Shown: positions 16,006-24,880, counted from the first letter of the stretch. The stretch is DNA of 64,000 nucleotides from Paenibacillus sp. 1001270B_150601_E10 (GCF_015558675.1 NZ_JADMOL010000002.1:285975-349974); one strand, 5' to 3'. Numbers and translations are program-made. The notes: generated by a model not told the origin, from the sequence alone.

Positions 16006-16956
16006 GTGTCTGACAAATTCATACGTCTTATGAAGATCGTCAACGCTATACAGGCGAAACCTGGAATATCTGCACTGGAACTTGCGGAAAAGTGTGAAAC
16101 AACAGATCGCACGATATACCGGGATTTGCGTATGCTTGATCATGTAGCACCTGTAACAAATGAGGGCTATGGGAAAGGGTATCGTTTTATCGGCAACTTT
16201 GCCATGTACCCACTGAATTTCACGGAAGATGAGGAGTTGGTAATGTCTCTACTTCCATCATTACTGGACAAGAGTCAGCTTCCACAGGGATTTGATTCTG
16301 CTTACGATAAGGTTATGGCGGCACATGTCAAAGAGAAGCAACAGCATCGGAGCACCATGGAGCATATTGCCGATCTTATACAAATGGGTTCGCCTGCATA
16401 CAAGGAAGATAGTCCAAACTATCTACTACCGATCATGGAAGCAATCATTACGGAGCACACGCTTAGGGTTGTGTACCATACACAAAGTCGCAATGAAGAA
16501 ACCGAACGGAAAATTGACCCGTACTGTCTGGTACCAAGGGAGCAAAGGTTCTATTTAGTGGCTTATTGTCATCGATCGAACCAGGTGCGGATGTTCCGTA
16601 TGAGCCGATTTCGAAGTGTAACGATGACAGATGAGCGCTTTAACAAACATGATTTCAATATTCATCACTACATGAAACATACCTGGTCTGTATACCGAGG
16701 AGATCATTTTATTACATTTAAGATCAAGTTTCAGGCAGATGTAGCTAGATACATCAAGGAAGAAGAAATGTTCGTACGACCGCGTATGACGGATTTGCCA
16801 GACGGTAGCATGCTGTTTGAAGTAACGGTCAATCACGATTGGGATTTTCTCAATTGGGTCAGACAATATGGACCTTCCGCAGAGATTTTGGAACCAAGGG
16901 AGTATCGAGACCTTTTTAAGGAGCAGCTAAAAAGATGGATGGAAGTGTATAACTGA
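16006..16956 (+). CDS. HTH-WYL transcriptional regulator next to cas3
   Basis: N-terminal winged HTH_11 (residues 1-60, LELAEKCETTDRTIYRDLRML) and a C-terminal WYL domain (about 145-215, LRVVYHT...DPYCLVPREQRFYLVAYC), followed by a WCX-like extension. WYL proteins bind ligands, often nucleic acid-related, and many sit beside CRISPR-cas loci, where some repress cas genes. GTG start at 16006 with GGAGGG upstream. The 170 bp upstream contain no other gene. cas3 follows 61 bp downstream on the same strand without an obvious terminator, so both may share a transcript. A cas-regulating role is inferred from context. Confidence 0.85.
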   Translation: MSDKFIRLMKIVNAIQAKPGISALELAEKCETTDRTIYRDLRMLDHVAPVTNEGYGKGYRFIGNFAMYPLNFTEDEELVMSLLPSLLDKSQLPQGFDSAYDKVMAAHVKEKQQHRSTMEHIADLIQMGSPAYKEDSPNYLLPIMEAIITEHTLRVVYHTQSRNEETERKIDPYCLVPREQRFYLVAYCHRSNQVRMFRMSRFRSVTMTDERFNKHDFNIHHYMKHTWSVYRGDHFITFKIKFQADVARYIKEEEMFVRPRMTDLPDGSMLFEVTVNHDWDFLNWVRQYGPSAEILEPREYRDLFKEQLKRWMEVYN

Positions 16957-17017
16957 TTTAAGCTGGAAGTTGATGATCAAATGATATTGATGGCATAGAA
17001 AGAGATGAGGTGCCAGT

Positions 17018-19471
17018 GTGAGATCGATCGCCCATATTCGTGAAAGAGATGGAATTGTACAAACGGTGGAAACTCATTTGTTAGAAGTAAAAGCGCTAGC
17101 AGAAAGCTATGGTGAGAAGTTGAACATCAGACATGTGGCAGGTCTGGCAGGAATGCTGCATGACATGGGAAAATACACAAACAAATTTAGTGAGTACATC
17201 GTAGCTGCCACAAGCAATTCTGTTGTTCTTAAGCCGAAAAGAGGGGAAGTAGACCACTCTACTGCTGGCGGCAAATTGCTATATGAATGGTTCCATACGA
17301 AAAATATAAGCAAGTTGAAAGGCATTCTTGCCGAGGTTGTAGGAAATGCTATTATCTCACATCATTCCTATTTGAAAGATTATTTAAGTCCTGATTTACA
17401 ATCTGATTATCTGAAACGTGTTCGAGATAAAGTCAAGGGATTAGAAGAATATGAGCACAGTAAAGAAGCTTTCTTCAATAAGGTAATGTGCGAGCAAGAA
17501 TTTCATGACTATGTTGATCAAGCAGCGCTTGAATTGGAGACATTTTTGACCGTTCCCTCATCTGGAAGTATTGAGATGAAACTGATGTTTCTCACGAAAG
17601 TTATTTTTAGCATGCTGATTGATGCCGACCGTACAAATACGAGGATGTTTGAGGAAAATAAACCACATGAGTCGGCAATTGACACGATGAAATTATTTGA
17701 CACTTATTACAAGCGTTTAACGGCAAAAGTAAACTCTTTTAAGAAAGCAAAATTTGCAACTTCTCCAATTAACGTTCTTAGAAGTGGGATGTCCGAGCAA
17801 TGTGATCAATTTGCTTCGAATCCATCAGGCATCTATACATTGTCGATTCCTACAGGAGGCGGTAAGACATTAGCTAGTTTAAGATATGCATTAAAGCATG
17901 CCCTGGAATATGGTAAAAAACGCATCGTCTATATAGTTCCTTTTACAACCATAATCGAACAGAATGCGGAAGAGATTCGAAAAGTATTACAGGATAGAGA
18001 GCACGTTTTAGAGCATCATTCCAACGTCATTGAGGATATAGATGATAACGACGAGAATCAGGATGGAATGACCACCACCCAGCAAAAGTTAAAGCTGGCA
18101 AAGGATAATTGGGATGCACCGATCATTTTTACAACGATGGTGCAATTTCTGAATGTGTTCTATGCCAAGGGCAGCAGGAACATCCGGAGACTACACAATC
18201 TATGTGAAGCCGTCATCATTTTTGACGAGGTGCAAAAGGTACCGACACCTTGCATTTCATTGTTTAATCATGCATTGAATTTCTTGAAGGATTATGGCCA
18301 ATCAAGCCTGGTGCTTTGTACAGCTACTCAGCCAGCGCTGCATTATGTCGAACAGAAGCTAGATATCAATACGGATGCTGAAATGATCAACCATATCGAT
18401 GATGTGAATGCAGCCTTTAAACGTGTGAAAATGGTAGATAAAGCGACAGATGAACAATTTACGACTGATAAACTAGCAGAATTTATTCGAAAACTTCAGG
18501 AAGAAGTACGAAGTGTGCTTATTATTTTAAATACAAAATCGGTTGTTAAAGAGTTGTATCAGCAGTTAGTAGAGCGAGAAGCTACATCTGGTATAGAGGG
18601 CTGCTTCTTTTATCATTTAAGTACATCCATGTGTGCTGCTCATAGAAATGCAATCTTGGACAAAGTAAAGGCGCATCTATCGAAGCAGGAGAAGGTTATT
18701 TGTGTGAGTACGCAGCTTATCGAAGCAGGTGTCGATGTAAGCTTTGATTGTGTTGTCCGGTCATTGGCTGGACTGGACTCTATCGCACAAGCAGCAGGCC
18801 GATGCAACCGACATGGGAAGGATGATATCCGGAACGTGTACATGATTGATCATGAGGAAGAGAATTTGAAGCATCTGAAAGAGATTAAAAAGGGTAAGGA
18901 AATAACACGTAAGATGCTTAAAATGATGAAGCGGGATTCATCTGCTTATGGAGGTGACATTTTGTCACGTCAAGCGATGGAACGCTACTTTGCAGACTAT
19001 TATTTGGAGTTGAAGACGGATCTAAACTATCATATCCATACGTTGAAAAAGAATATGACTGAGCTGTTGTTTGAAAGTAAGAGGGATGCGGATTCTAACT
19101 ATCAAGCTTATTTTAACGAAAAGGAAGAAAAGCTGCCTTTATTCATTGCGAACAGCTATGGAACGGCGGCAGAGCATTTCACCGTTATCGATGATCACAC
19201 GGCGTCAGTCATTGTTCCTTATGGTGAGGGGGAAGACATTATTGCAAAGTTGAATGGCGGCGGATCAATTGAGGATTGGTCTCGGTTGCTGAGAAGAGCC
19301 CAGCACTACATGGTTAATCTTTATCGGTATGAGATTGATCATTTGGATCGCAGCGGGGGATTAGAAAGTTGCCTCGACGGGAAAGTGTTGGTGTTAAAGG
19401 AAGGAGCCTATAGCGAACAATTCGGAGTCGATATAGAGAATGATAGTCCTATGGGACTGTTGCTTGGATAA
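17018..19471 (+). CDS. cas3: Type I-C CRISPR helicase-nuclease Cas3
   Basis: Single-strand DNA nuclease-helicase recruited by Cascade. N-terminal HD domain: His20, HD at 48-49 in MLHDMGKYTNKF, VDHSTAGG, and the ISHHS pair near 117. SF2 helicase: Walker A PTGGGKTLAS, FDEVQKV (a DExH-like box), TATQ motif III and QAAGRCNRHG motif VI. 817 residues, usual for I-C. GTG start with GAGGTG six bases upstream. No frameshift or missing motif seen. It lies upstream of, and apparently separate from, the cas5c operon: a minus-strand element and a hairpin fill the 240-bp gap. Confidence 0.97.
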   Translation: MRSIAHIRERDGIVQTVETHLLEVKALAESYGEKLNIRHVAGLAGMLHDMGKYTNKFSEYIVAATSNSVVLKPKRGEVDHSTAGGKLLYEWFHTKNISKLKGILAEVVGNAIISHHSYLKDYLSPDLQSDYLKRVRDKVKGLEEYEHSKEAFFNKVMCEQEFHDYVDQAALELETFLTVPSSGSIEMKLMFLTKVIFSMLIDADRTNTRMFEENKPHESAIDTMKLFDTYYKRLTAKVNSFKKAKFATSPINVLRSGMSEQCDQFASNPSGIYTLSIPTGGGKTLASLRYALKHALEYGKKRIVYIVPFTTIIEQNAEEIRKVLQDREHVLEHHSNVIEDIDDNDENQDGMTTTQQKLKLAKDNWDAPIIFTTMVQFLNVFYAKGSRNIRRLHNLCEAVIIFDEVQKVPTPCISLFNHALNFLKDYGQSSLVLCTATQPALHYVEQKLDINTDAEMINHIDDVNAAFKRVKMVDKATDEQFTTDKLAEFIRKLQEEVRSVLIILNTKSVVKELYQQLVEREATSGIEGCFFYHLSTSMCAAHRNAILDKVKAHLSKQEKVICVSTQLIEAGVDVSFDCVVRSLAGLDSIAQAAGRCNRHGKDDIRNVYMIDHEEENLKHLKEIKKGKEITRKMLKMMKRDSSAYGGDILSRQAMERYFADYYLELKTDLNYHIHTLKKNMTELLFESKRDADSNYQAYFNEKEEKLPLFIANSYGTAAEHFTVIDDHTASVIVPYGEGEDIIAKLNGGGSIEDWSRLLRRAQHYMVNLYRYEIDHLDRSGGLESCLDGKVLVLKEGAYSEQFGVDIENDSPMGLLLG

Positions 19472-19480
19472 TAACATGCC

Positions 19481-19554
19481 GAAACCTACCTTTGATTTAA
19501 GATAGGTTTCCTAATTAAACAACGTATATTTCAATCCACGCTGAAATTAGCGAC
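19481..19554 (-). ncRNA. creR: CreR-like mini-crRNA (degenerate repeat + pseudo-spacer) between cas3 and cas5c
   Basis: Read on the minus strand: a 27-nt degenerate repeat at 19554-19528, GTCGC-TAATTTCA-GCGTGGATTGAAAT. It keeps the first 5 and last 14 bases of the I-C repeat and a 3-bp CGC/GCG remnant of its stem, so the Cas5c handle TGGATTGAAAT is intact. Next comes a pseudo-spacer ATACGTTGTTTAATTAG (19527-19511), then a hairpin GAAACCTA...TAGGTTTC (19510-19481) in place of the second repeat. The 17-nt pseudo-spacer recurs at 19630-19646, upstream of cas5c, with a TTC PAM and mismatches only at positions 6 and 12. Known: CreR/CreA-type RNAs guide Cascade to partially matched promoters without cleavage. 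Inferred: autorepression of the I-C operon. The 3' end is uncertain. Confidence 0.85.
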
Positions 19555-19559
19555 GATTT

Positions 19560-19587
19560 ATTATAGCATATTTCAACATTTAGCAAA
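19560..19587 (-). promoter_or_regulatory. Promoter of the CreR-like RNA
   Basis: Minus-strand perfect -10 TATAAT (19565-19560), with a weak -35 TTTGCT (19587-19582) at 16 bp. The expected start, 6-8 bp downstream of the -10, falls on the first bases (GTCGC) of the degenerate repeat, so the transcript would begin with the repeat and need no separate leader. Confidence 0.65.
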
Positions 19588-19626
19588 TACGATTACCTTC
19601 TATATTTGCTTTAAAGTCACTAAATA

Positions 19627-19646
19627 TTCATACGATGTTTTATTAG
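19627..19646 (+). promoter_or_regulatory. Predicted Cascade target site (PAM + partial protospacer) upstream of cas5c
   Basis: TTC at 19627-19629, the known I-C PAM, followed by ATACGATGTTTTATTAG (19630-19646). Compared with the minus-strand pseudo-spacer it matches at positions 1-5, 7-11 and 13-17; mismatches fall at 6, 12 and again 18, the positions flipped out in Cascade R-loops. Pairing ends after about 17 nt, which should allow binding but not full R-loop formation and Cas3 cutting. A full-length Cascade footprint (about 34 nt) would reach over the -35 at 19651-19656. Confidence 0.8.
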
Positions 19647-19650
19647 ATTA

Positions 19651-19679
19651 TTGAATGGGAGATAGTATGCGTTTACTAT
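19651..19679 (+). promoter_or_regulatory. Candidate promoter of the type I-C cas operon
   Basis: TTGAAT (19651-19656), 17-bp spacer, TACTAT (19674-19679); each box matches 4 of 6 consensus bases. The start would be near 19686, leaving a 5' leader of about 30 nt with AAGGAAGGTGA before the GTG at 19715. An alternative -10 (TACGAT, 19631-19636) lies inside the predicted Cascade target itself. Either way the target overlaps the promoter region. Confidence 0.5.
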
Positions 19680-19714
19680 GGGATTATAGGGAAAATAAGG
19701 AAGGTGACGATGAG

Positions 19715-20437
19715 GTGAGAAACAGTATTGAGTTCGAAGTATTTGGCGACTACGCACTATTTACCGATCCTTTAACAAAGCTAGGCGGAGAGAAGTTGAG
19801 TTACCAAGTACCAACATACCAGGCACTCAAAGGAATAATCGAATCAATATACTGGAAACCGACTTTGCTTTTTATAGTGGACGAAGTTCGTATTATGAAG
19901 CCGATCCGCATGGAGTCGAAAGGAATTAGGCCAATCGACTACGGAGGGGGGAATACATTAGCTAACTACACGTACCTTAGAGATGTTCGTTACCAAGTGA
20001 GAGCTCATTTTATCTTCAATCCTCATCGGCCGGATATGGCCTATGACCGCAACGAGCATAAGCATCACAACATATTGAAGCGATCCTTAAAAGCAGGTGG
20101 TCGAAGAGATATTTTCCTAGGTGCTAGAGAATGTCAAGGGTATGTTGAACCGTGTGAATTTGGTTCAGGTGAAGGATTTTACGATAATTACGACGGTGAT
20201 ATTCATTTCGGAACGATGGTGCATGGGATTAATTACCCGGATGAGACGGGGAGAAATCAGATGGAGACACGACTTTGGAATCCAGTCATGAGAGATGGCA
20301 TCATTCGATTTAAAACACCTGAGGAATGTACACAAGTTCGTAAAGTCGCGGATATGCAGCCTAAAGCATTTAATGAATCAAATGTTAAATCCGTTGATGA
20401 ACTGTTTGCACAAATCGAAGAGGGGGGGAATCCATGA
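19715..20437 (+). CDS. cas5c: Type I-C crRNA endonuclease/Cascade subunit Cas5c (Cas5d)
   Basis: Processes the pre-crRNA, as I-C systems lack Cas6, and stays bound to the 5' handle in Cascade. Strong match to Cas5d: [47 protein letters not shown] and [21 protein letters not shown]. The Tyr-Lys-His type active site is consistent with [10 protein letters not shown], but I cannot assign residues with certainty. Start: GTG 19715 gives the family's usual N-terminus and has AAGGAAGGTGA upstream; in-frame ATGs at 19655 and 19667 would add an atypical 16-20 residue extension. It also must mature the crRNAs used by the cmr complex. Overlaps cas8c by 4 bp. Confidence 0.95.
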   Translation: MRNSIEFEVFGDYALFTDPLTKLGGEKLSYQVPTYQALKGIIESIYWKPTLLFIVDEVRIMKPIRMESKGIRPIDYGGGNTLANYTYLRDVRYQVRAHFIFNPHRPDMAYDRNEHKHHNILKRSLKAGGRRDIFLGARECQGYVEPCEFGSGEGFYDNYDGDIHFGTMVHGINYPDETGRNQMETRLWNPVMRDGIIRFKTPEECTQVRKVADMQPKAFNESNVKSVDELFAQIEEGGNP

Positions 20438-22338
20438 GTTGGCTGTTAAATTTGTATGAAACCTATGAGTCTAATTTGGATCGGGTAGGCAAGGTTGAGA
20501 AGAAAAATAATGACCAAGAATACACCCTGCTGCCAATATCACATACGACCCAAACGGCCCATATTGAAGTGACGGTTACGGAAAGTGGTGAATTCTTTAC
20601 TGCCGAAGTCATTGACAAGAGCGATGGCAACACACTGATCCCGTGTACAGAAGACTCGGCAAGCCGGGCAGGATCTAAAGTTGCTCCTTATCCGCTGCAT
20701 GATAAGTTGAGCTATGTAGCTGGTGATTTCACTGCATATGGTGATGTAGTAAAGAAGGAAGATCCATTTCAAGCCTATATCGAGCAATTGGAAGATTGGG
20801 CGACATCGCCGTATGCGCATCCCCATGTTAAGAGTATTTACAAGTACTTGAGTAAACGTCGATTGATTCAGGACTTGGTGAAGGAAGGTAAATTAGCATT
20901 AGATGCAGAGAGTCATTTAATTGGCAAATGGGATAAGAAGTATATGACGATGTACCCTGAAAAGCCGGAGATTTTCTCGTCACTGACAGGTGAGCAGGAA
21001 AGTGCGTTTATTCGGTTTACGGTTTATTCATCGGATAAGCCATTGGAAAAAGTATGGAAAAACACGGAGATGTATGAATCCTTCATCCAATTCTATAGCC
21101 ATAAGCTTGGAGACAAGAAGCTTTGCTACGTAACAGGGGAAATGCTCCCTAGTACCGATAAGCATGCAAATAAAATAAGAAATGCGGCAGATAAAGCCAA
21201 ATTGATCTCATCCAATGATACTAGCGGTTTTACGTATAGAGGACGGTTTAGTGACAGCAAGGAAGTTGCCAGCATCAGCTATGAAGTATCTCAAAAGGCA
21301 CACAACGCCTTGAAGTGGCTAATTAACCGGCAGGGGAAAATCATTGATAACCGTGTCTTTTTGGTGTGGACAAATGATTTGCAAAGAGTTCCTGCTCCAG
21401 AAGAAGACACGTTTGACCTTGATTTTACGCCAACTGCCGCCATCCAAATAGAATCCTTTACGAACAAGCCGCTCGCTGCCGAACTAGCAAAGGCACTAGA
21501 AGGCTATAAAAATCGGTTGGCTGATTCCAAGTCTAATGTGAATCTACTAATCCTTGATTCTGCAACGACAGGACGTATGGCCGTACTCTACTATCGGAAT
21601 ATGGACAAGGAGTTGTATTTTAATCGACTTATCGAGTGGCACTCAACTTGTGTATGGCTGCATCGTTACAGAAAGAATCAGGATGGGGAATATCCACAAT
21701 TTTTAGGAGCGCCAGCTACAAAGGATATCGCTTTTGCAGCCTATGGTTCGAAGGCGAATGACAAAGTTGTAAAAGGTTTAATGGAACGTATGCTGCCCTG
21801 CATTGTAGATGGCAGAGCCATACCGACTGATATTATCAAAAGTGCTATTCATAGGGCGTCAAACCCTGTATCTATGGAAAAATGGGAATGGGAGAAGACG
21901 TTAAGCATCGCATGCGCCTTAGTTAATAAAGAGGAGGGATACAAGGTGGCTTTGGACAAGGAGAATGATGATAGAAGTTATTTGTTTGGTCGATTGTTGG
22001 CGGTAGCAGATATTCTGGAGAGACGTGCATTGGGGAAGGATGAGACCCGGGCAACAAACGCCATTCGCTATATGAATTCATTCGCGCAGCATCCTGAAAG
22101 AACATGGAAAGTTATACAAGCAAGTTTACAGCCTTATCAAGCTCGATTGGGTGTAAAAGGTTATGATCTATCCAAATTGATGGATGAAATTTTATCAACC
22201 TTTAAATATGAAGATTTCAATGACAAACCGTTATCTGGAAAATATTTATTGGGGCTTTCTAGTCAAAGACATGATTATTTCCAAGGAAAAAAGAAAAATG
22301 AAAGCTCTATAGACGAATCTATTCAAGAGGAGATGTAG
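20434..22338 (+). CDS. cas8c: Type I-C Cascade large subunit Cas8c (Csd1)
   Basis: PAM-recognising large subunit. Typical Csd1 N-terminus ([20 protein letters not shown]) and middle region ([32 protein letters not shown]). 634 residues, normal length. ATGA overlap with cas5c. The last 130 codons also encode a separate small subunit from an internal GTG at 21946 (see cas11c entry). Four-base gap to cas7c. Confidence 0.95.
   Translation: MSWLLNLYETYESNLDRVGKVEKKNNDQEYTLLPISHTTQTAHIEVTVTESGEFFTAEVIDKSDGNTLIPCTEDSASRAGSKVAPYPLHDKLSYVAGDFTAYGDVVKKEDPFQAYIEQLEDWATSPYAHPHVKSIYKYLSKRRLIQDLVKEGKLALDAESHLIGKWDKKYMTMYPEKPEIFSSLTGEQESAFIRFTVYSSDKPLEKVWKNTEMYESFIQFYSHKLGDKKLCYVTGEMLPSTDKHANKIRNAADKAKLISSNDTSGFTYRGRFSDSKEVASISYEVSQKAHNALKWLINRQGKIIDNRVFLVWTNDLQRVPAPEEDTFDLDFTPTAAIQIESFTNKPLAAELAKALEGYKNRLADSKSNVNLLILDSATTGRMAVLYYRNMDKELYFNRLIEWHSTCVWLHRYRKNQDGEYPQFLGAPATKDIAFAAYGSKANDKVVKGLMERMLPCIVDGRAIPTDIIKSAIHRASNPVSMEKWEWEKTLSIACALVNKEEGYKVALDKENDDRSYLFGRLLAVADILERRALGKDETRATNAIRYMNSFAQHPERTWKVIQASLQPYQARLGVKGYDLSKLMDEILSTFKYEDFNDKPLSGKYLLGLSSQRHDYFQGKKKNESSIDESIQEEM
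21946..22338 (+). CDS. cas11c: Internal-start small subunit Cas11c within cas8c
   Basis: In-frame GTG at codon 505 of cas8c is preceded by a near-perfect ribosome site GAGGAGGG (21931-21938) at 7-base spacing, far better than expected by chance inside coding sequence. The product would be 130 residues beginning (M)[26 protein letters not shown], helical, the expected size for Cas11c. Internal translation of the I-C small subunit from the cas8c 3' end is established in other I-C systems; here the ribosome site and length are seen, and the function is inferred. Confidence 0.85.
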   Translation: MALDKENDDRSYLFGRLLAVADILERRALGKDETRATNAIRYMNSFAQHPERTWKVIQASLQPYQARLGVKGYDLSKLMDEILSTFKYEDFNDKPLSGKYLLGLSSQRHDYFQGKKKNESSIDESIQEEM

Positions 22339-22342
22339 ACAC

Positions 22343-23203
22343 ATGACAACATTAAACCATAAAATTGACTTCGCAATTGTATTTTCCGTAACAAAGGCAA
22401 ATCCAAATGGTGATCCGCTAAACGGCAACCGTCCACGTCAAAATTATGACGGTCATGGTGAAATTTCTGATGTGGCGATTAAACGCAAGATTAGAAATCG
22501 TTTGCAGGATATGGGTGAATCGATTTTTGTTCAATCCAACGACCGAAATACGGATGAGTTTAAGTCTCTAAGAGAACGTGCTGAGGCTAATGCAGCATTA
22601 GCTAAAATTATGAAAGCTAAAGACGGTTCAAGCGAAGAGTTTGCACAGTTGGCATGCGAGGAATGGATTGATGTTCGAAGTTTTGGACAAGTATTCGCCT
22701 TTAAAGGTGGAGCAGATAAAGGAGTATCCGTTGGTGTGCGTGGGCCCGTGTCCATTCATACAGCTACCAGCATAGCACCTATTGACATCACGAGCATGCA
22801 GATTACAAAAAGCGTGAACTCTGAACCTGGTAAGGATAAAGGCTCAGACACGATGGGGATGAAGCATCGTGTAGACTATGGCGTATATGTGTGCAAAGGA
22901 AGCATCAATACACAATTAGCGGAGAAAACGGGATTTACGATTGAGGATGCAGATAAGATTAAGCAAGCACTTGTAACTCTATTTGAAAATGATGCTTCTT
23001 CTGCACGGCCTGACGGAAGCATGGAGGTAATTAAGGTGTACTGGTGGGAGCATCAATCGAAGCTTGGTCAGTATTCCTCAGCCAAAGTCCATCGTTCGTT
23101 AACCGTGACCGCAAATAAGGAAGAGCCAAAAACGTTTGAAGATTATACGATTTCTATGAATGAACTTGAAGGATTAAAGGTTGAGGTACTCGATGGTCAA
23201 TAA
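22343..23203 (+). CDS. cas7c: Type I-C Cascade backbone Cas7c (Csd2)
   Basis: RAMP-fold subunit that polymerises along the crRNA spacer. Signature N-terminus IDFAIVFSVTKANPNGDPLNGNRPRQ and the ISDVAIKRKIRNRLQDMG helix, with GPVSIHTATSIAPIDITSMQITKSVN. 286 residues. Follows cas8c by 4 bp. Its 3' end overlaps cas4 by 11 bp. Confidence 0.96.
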   Translation: MTTLNHKIDFAIVFSVTKANPNGDPLNGNRPRQNYDGHGEISDVAIKRKIRNRLQDMGESIFVQSNDRNTDEFKSLRERAEANAALAKIMKAKDGSSEEFAQLACEEWIDVRSFGQVFAFKGGADKGVSVGVRGPVSIHTATSIAPIDITSMQITKSVNSEPGKDKGSDTMGMKHRVDYGVYVCKGSINTQLAEKTGFTIEDADKIKQALVTLFENDASSARPDGSMEVIKVYWWEHQSKLGQYSSAKVHRSLTVTANKEEPKTFEDYTISMNELEGLKVEVLDGQ

Positions 23204-23852
23204 TGATGAAGATCATTATTTGATGTTGTCTGGCATTCAACATTTCCAGTTCTGTAAACGGCAATGGGCTTTGATTCATATCGAACAGCAATGGGAAGAG
23301 AATGTGAAGACGATCGAAGGACAGCATCTCCATCGAAATGCAGATCAACCGTTTACGAGAGAGAAGCGCGGTGATAAGCTCGTTGTCCGCTCCATGGCCG
23401 TAAAGTCACATGAGCTGAAGCTATCAGGAATTTGTGACATCGTAGAGTTTATTCAAGATCCTGACGGTGTTGAGATCTATGGAGCGGATGGTAAATACTT
23501 GGCGTACCCGATTGAGTATAAGCGCGGCAAGCCGAAGAAGGATGAGTCGGATGTACTGCAATTGGCTGCACAAGCGTTATGCCTGGAAGAGATGCTGCTT
23601 TGTGAAGTGAAGACAGGGTATATTTTTTATCAAGAGATTAAGCACAGAATTGAAGTTCCGCTAACGGCAGCTATCAAACAGATGGTACGGTCAATAGCAG
23701 CAGAAATGCAGGACTATTATAATCGTAAACATACTCCTAAAGTAAAAACAGGGACGTTCTGTAAAAATTGTTCACTTCATTCGATTTGTCTGCCCGCGTT
23801 GATGAATAAACGGACGGTTCGAAGTTATATTGAAGGGAAGATTACAGAATGA
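23193..23852 (+). CDS. cas4: CRISPR adaptation exonuclease Cas4
   Basis: RecB-like nuclease that trims prespacers and selects for the PAM. PD-(D/E)xK core with YPIEYKRGKPK, N-terminal Cys (HFQFCKRQW) and C-terminal Cys cluster (FCKNCSLHSIC) for an Fe-S cluster. ATG at 23193 has GAGGT five bases upstream; an upstream in-frame TTG at 23181 is less likely. Overlaps cas1 by ATGA. Confidence 0.95.
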   Translation: MVNNDEDHYLMLSGIQHFQFCKRQWALIHIEQQWEENVKTIEGQHLHRNADQPFTREKRGDKLVVRSMAVKSHELKLSGICDIVEFIQDPDGVEIYGADGKYLAYPIEYKRGKPKKDESDVLQLAAQALCLEEMLLCEVKTGYIFYQEIKHRIEVPLTAAIKQMVRSIAAEMQDYYNRKHTPKVKTGTFCKNCSLHSICLPALMNKRTVRSYIEGKITE

Positions 23853-24880
23853 AGCGACTTCTGAATACATTATATATCACGCAACAGGATATTTATTTGT
23901 CATTAGATGGCGATAACATTATGTTAACGAGGGAACAGGAGAAATTAGGTAGGTTCCCCTTGCATAATATAGAGTCCATCGTGTCGTTTGGGTATACAGG
24001 CGCTAGTCCTGCATTGATGGGGTATTGCGCAGATCGGAATATCGCGATTACCTTTTTAACCATGAGCGGTAGATTCTTGGCAAGAGTGATTGGACAGAGC
24101 AAGGGAAATGTTGTTTTAAGGAAAAAGCAATACCTTCTATCAGAAGATGAGACTATGTCCACGAAAATAGCTCGTAATTTTATTGTAGCTAAGATTTACA
24201 ATCATAAATGGATGATTGAGAGAATGACCAGGGATTATCCGATGCGAATCGATGTGGCAGAATTTAAAGACATCAGCCAACACCTGTCGTCTAGTATGCT
24301 AGAGGTTAGGGCCTGTGAGGATCTAGAGCGGCTGAGAGGATTAGAGGGACAAGCCGCTGTGAGTTACAACAGGGGATTTGGCAAGATGATCCTGCAGCAA
24401 ACAGACGATTTTTATTTTCATTCCCGTTCCCGAAGACCTCCGTTAGATAACGTAAATGCGATGCTTTCCTTTGCTTATACATTGCTGGCTAATGATACTG
24501 CGTCTGCTTTAGAAGCAGTAGGCCTGGATGCTTATGTTGGTTTTCTGCATAGGGATCGACCGGGACGAGCTTCTCTCGCATTGGATGTGATGGAAGAGCT
24601 TAGGGGTGTCTACGCAGACAAGTTTGTCCTAACCTTAATCAATAAGAGAATCGTAAACAAGGATGATTTCTTTAAAAAAGAAAATGGTGCGGTATTGTTG
24701 ACAGAGGAAGCCAGAAAGAAATTTTTGGCGGCATGGCAAAATAAAAAGCAAGAGAAGATGATGCATCCCTATCTGGGAGAGAAAATATCTTGGGGATTAG
24801 TACCGCATTCACAAGCATTATTACTTGCTCGATATCTGCGCAATGATCTAGATGAATACCCGCCATTTTTGTGGAAGTAG
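23849..24880 (+). CDS. cas1: CRISPR integrase Cas1 (type I-C)
   Basis: Catalytic subunit of spacer integration. N-terminal beta domain (NTLYITQQDIYLSLDGDNIML), then the helical domain with the conserved Glu in LRGLEGQAAVSYN, His in YVGFLHRDRPGRASLALDVME and the acidic residues after it. 343 residues, intact. Directly followed by cas2 without a gap. Confidence 0.97.
   Translation: MKRLLNTLYITQQDIYLSLDGDNIMLTREQEKLGRFPLHNIESIVSFGYTGASPALMGYCADRNIAITFLTMSGRFLARVIGQSKGNVVLRKKQYLLSEDETMSTKIARNFIVAKIYNHKWMIERMTRDYPMRIDVAEFKDISQHLSSSMLEVRACEDLERLRGLEGQAAVSYNRGFGKMILQQTDDFYFHSRSRRPPLDNVNAMLSFAYTLLANDTASALEAVGLDAYVGFLHRDRPGRASLALDVMEELRGVYADKFVLTLINKRIVNKDDFFKKENGAVLLTEEARKKFLAAWQNKKQEKMMHPYLGEKISWGLVPHSQALLLARYLRNDLDEYPPFLWK

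Noticed and set aside
16018-16026. TTCATACGT at the start of the WYL gene, equal to the PAM plus first six bases of the mini-crRNA pseudo-spacer
   Set aside because: Pairing fails after position 6 (mismatches at 7, 8 and 10). One 9-base match is expected about once in two windows of this size by chance, so a second target is not supported.
19511-19646. Reading the two 17-mers simply as a protein-binding inverted repeat
   Set aside because: It would not explain the adjoining repeat remnant, the TTC, or mismatches only at positions 6 and 12 within the 17 nt. It stays the main alternative.
19655-19714. Upstream starts for cas5c (ATG 19655 or 19667)
   Set aside because: They add 16-20 residues not typical of Cas5c and would place the start inside the candidate promoter; GTG 19715 has the better family match. 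The 19667 start, preceded by GGGAG, cannot be fully excluded.
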